Origin: Poecilobothrus nobilitatus | Taxonomy: Eukaryota > Arthropoda > Insecta > Diptera > Dolichopodidae | Assembly: GCA_947095535.1 (NCBI GenBank) | Contig: OX352774.1 | Span: 68,572,416-68,636,415, forward strand | DNA length: 64,000 nt | Direction: 5' to 3' | Part shown: piece by piece, positions 61,144 to 64,000 of the stretch | Layout of the letters: every line of letters starts with the position of its first letter | Numbering within the stretch: the first letter of the stretch is position 1 | Notes under the pieces: generated by a model | What the model was told of the DNA's origin: nothing | Database searches by the model: none | The model's input: only the letters and a program-made list of their open reading frames with translations | Position numbers and translations under genes: made by a program

Positions 61144-64000
61144 TTAAACAGATGTTTCTAATTATAAAATCTCCCCATAGTATTAATAAAAATCCTAATG
61201 GTTAATTGTGTACCTTTGTTAGCCTAAGTGTTAATAACCTTAATGTCTTAAAGGTTTAATCTTAATAGATCTAATAAATGATTTTCAGAATATTTTCTTG
61301 TAAAATATTCAACTGAAAATATCCAAATTTTATATAATTAATAAACTGTATATCATTAATAAGAAGGACAATTTATAGAATGTTATATCATTGTCTTGTC
61401 TTTAAAACATTTTAGTCCATAAATTACTTTTGATAATTTTTTAACAATATAAAACTTAAACAACGCTTTTGAGATGTGAAAAGATTTCCAAGATCCCATA
61501 TCTCCCAACAGTTAAGATTAGATCCCCATCTTCTAATACAATTGTTTAGAAGATTAAAACTCCTAAATTATGCATGATCTGTGTAAGCTTTATTGTGAAA
61601 CATCTTCTATAACCACATCTAATCAATATATTTAGTATATATAATCACCTATGTATAACATTATAAAATTACGGAAAATTTTCGAAAAAAGATGATAGTT
61701 TTTATTCTTCTGCTTTTGCAACATTTTCTCTTAGGCTTTTAGTTGTTATAAGTTATATTATTATAGTATGTAGTATTCTAAACGATTTAGTATACAAAGA
61801 AAGATATTTTGTATAAATTTGAAAAAAATTAAACTATTTTAAATTTAAACTTAACTTACTTTGAAATTTTATAAATTTTTATTGCCACAGTAAAATATAC
61901 TCTTTATAAGAAGAAATTTTGAATTTACATGAGATGCTTTGAATCGGTTAAATAAGTTTTCGTCTAAAAATAATCAAATGTACTTTTTCAAACTTTATTA
62001 ATAAAGATTCAGTTAACTTTTTATTCCCCATATATTCATTGCCTTTTCGAAGAAAATTTAATTGAAAAAAAAAAAAAAAACTGGGAAATTTTATTATTTC
62101 TTTTAAGTTTTTCGTTTTTCCTATCAAGGTATACGTACAAATTTTAAAAACTACATTGCCACATTTTAAAGAAATATAAATTTTCTCCGAAAAAAGCTCA
62201 GAAAAAGGTTTTTATATTAAATAAATATTTTATCGTATTTATTTTTGTATTTTAGATCTTTACTTTTTTTCCACAGATATCATAAAGAAAGATGACTTTT
62301 CCAAATTGATAAAGACTGAAAATTTTAATTACAACCATCTATAAAACTTGTGAATTTATTTAAGAAACAAATATAGAACTTAAATTCCATAATTTATCAA
62401 TTATAAATTAATTTGGATATAATCGAAAAATACCAGAGAATACTAAAAAATAATAAAGTACAATTGACTGAAAATACATACTGTCATTCAAGTGAATTAA
62501 TTCAAGAAGATTCATTCATTTAAGAAAATTTTTTTTTTTAAATTCACATGGTTTGCTGTCCATACTTGATGTATTCTTGTATTTTATGCTGTTTGCTAAC
62601 TTATAACAAATTAAAGCATGGGGTTTTGTGGAAATATATTAAATTGAATTTAATCGTATATAGATAATAAAACGGATGTACGAGTTAACTCGTATCTGGC
62701 AATACTAACACCCATTTTAGTTTTTGATACCATCTTTGTTCGTACATACATACATACATACAGTGGTATTTAACACTTGTACATATGATGGTATATAAAC
62801 AGCTTACTAACCGAATATACTTGTATAGTTGGACTCCCAGCCTAGATACTAACTACGAGTGTTGTTGGGGTTGGCAGCCATAACGTCTTAAATTAAATAT
62901 TAGATAAAAAATGCCAATTTAAGTTTCTTTAGGGGCAGAGTTTTTTCGCCCAGTTTCATTTTTATTAATTTGAACCTATGGTTTCTCTTGTGCTTATAGA
63001 TTTCATTTCTTTATGTCTAGGTGGTATCTTTGTTTTTTCTAGATATTTTTCGTTTAACTCACAATATAACTAACTTTGCTATATTGAAGTTTTATTTTCC
63101 AAGTATATCTCGGACTCAGATTTCAAATCAACATACTCGTATATACATATTTCAAAAATACATAATTTGATTGATAAACTTTTTTTATTTTTTTAAATAT
63201 TATATTACATATTACAATTCCCATAATTAAGTGTAAAATACCTTACTAATTTTAACATATTTTATATCTATATGATATATCTATATATCTATAAAAGATA
63301 TTATAAAAAAAACTTTCTTCTCCTTTCAATCTTTATTTAACTTTTAAAATTTTTATAAAAAGATCGTTTCAATCAATATTTACTTTATTTTTGATCAATT
63401 TCTTTTCAATTTAATTTCGATTAATTTACCATATGATTGAGGAAACAAGTCAAAAAGTTTCAATAAAAGGATGAAAAAAGACAAAAAAATTAAATAAAAA
63501 AAATAACCATCATTTTTGTTATGTAATGAATGATGTGGAATCTTTTCAATCTGAAATATTTTCTTTTTGCTTTTTTTTTGTATCTTAACATATACAAGAC
63601 AAACTTTTTAAGATTTAATCATATTGAAATCATGTGGCACCTGGCGTTTTTATTGTACAGAGTGTCCATAATTAGATGGAAAATATAGTTAAAAATATTT
63701 GTTAAAAAATGGCAATTAAAGGAAAGAATTAATTTTAAGGAAGAAATTAGAAGGAATGTGTAATATTTTAAACGATTTTCAAGATGATTGAGAACAATGA
63801 TCGCGAGTTTCATAAAAAGTGTTTTTCGGTTTTCTTCTAAAACTGAAAAAAGTTTATTTGAAACATTTGTTGAATAACTTAGAATATTATAAAAAATTAT
63901 CTTTCAAAATTTATCGGAATTAAAGATTAAAATATAGGTAAACTGACATGCTTACCGGAGAAGCTTCTACGAAGTGTGAGTACTCAATCAGAGACGGGGT
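61144..64000. other. AT-rich noncoding DNA to window end
   Basis: No gene supported. A perfect 16-bp palindrome TACGAGTTAACTCGTA is at 62679-62694. The last ~60 bases are less AT-biased and may be the beginning of something beyond the window. Confidence 0.5.

Overview
This is a strongly AT-rich animal nuclear window. Genes are sparse, split into small exons by short GT-AG introns, and separated by several kilobases of A/T-tract DNA and transposon debris. An insect is the best fit, probably a fly (Diptera). The reasons are the compact introns, the TATG/ACATATGTA microsatellites, and repeats carrying a (GTCC)n block close to a TATACCC end, a layout I associate with dipteran mini-me/DINE-type elements. 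The species cannot be named from the sequence.

Layout. From 1 to 32.8 kb I see no intact gene. This part holds a (TA)n microsatellite (6.95-7.05 kb), a 1.18 kb inverted-repeat element with a perfect 9-bp target duplication (7.86-9.06 kb), a 2.2 kb element built from about eleven ~147-bp tandem units (10.1-12.3 kb), two tRNA-derived SINE copies, three dead LINE fragments, two smaller fold-back elements, and a 3.6 kb inverted duplication (23.2-26.8 kb). From 32.9 to 49.2 kb lies the gene block. STEEP1 (minus, 4 exons) is divergent from a four-pass membrane protein gene (plus, 5 exons). These are followed by two weak small-ORF candidates, two TTAA-flanked piggyBac-like MITEs, a UPF0193/EVG1 homologue (minus, 3 exons) and protein phosphatase methylesterase 1 (PPME1, minus, 6 exons). 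From 50.4 to 64 kb the DNA is again mobile: a decayed pogo/Tigger-like transposon interrupted by a SINE, a second member of the ~145-bp-repeat element family directly against it, a degenerate repeat related to the large inverted repeat, a second SINE family with a tRNA-like head, and AT-rich DNA.

The four well-supported genes have unrelated cellular roles: ER-exit/innate signalling adaptor, membrane protein, unknown conserved protein, and PP2A demethylation. There is no operon-like logic. The main biological story is the repeat landscape: several element families occur more than once in the window, sometimes nested, which allows relative dating and definition of element ends. Exon coordinates were read by eye from splice sites and reading-frame continuity; no alignment or database search was run.
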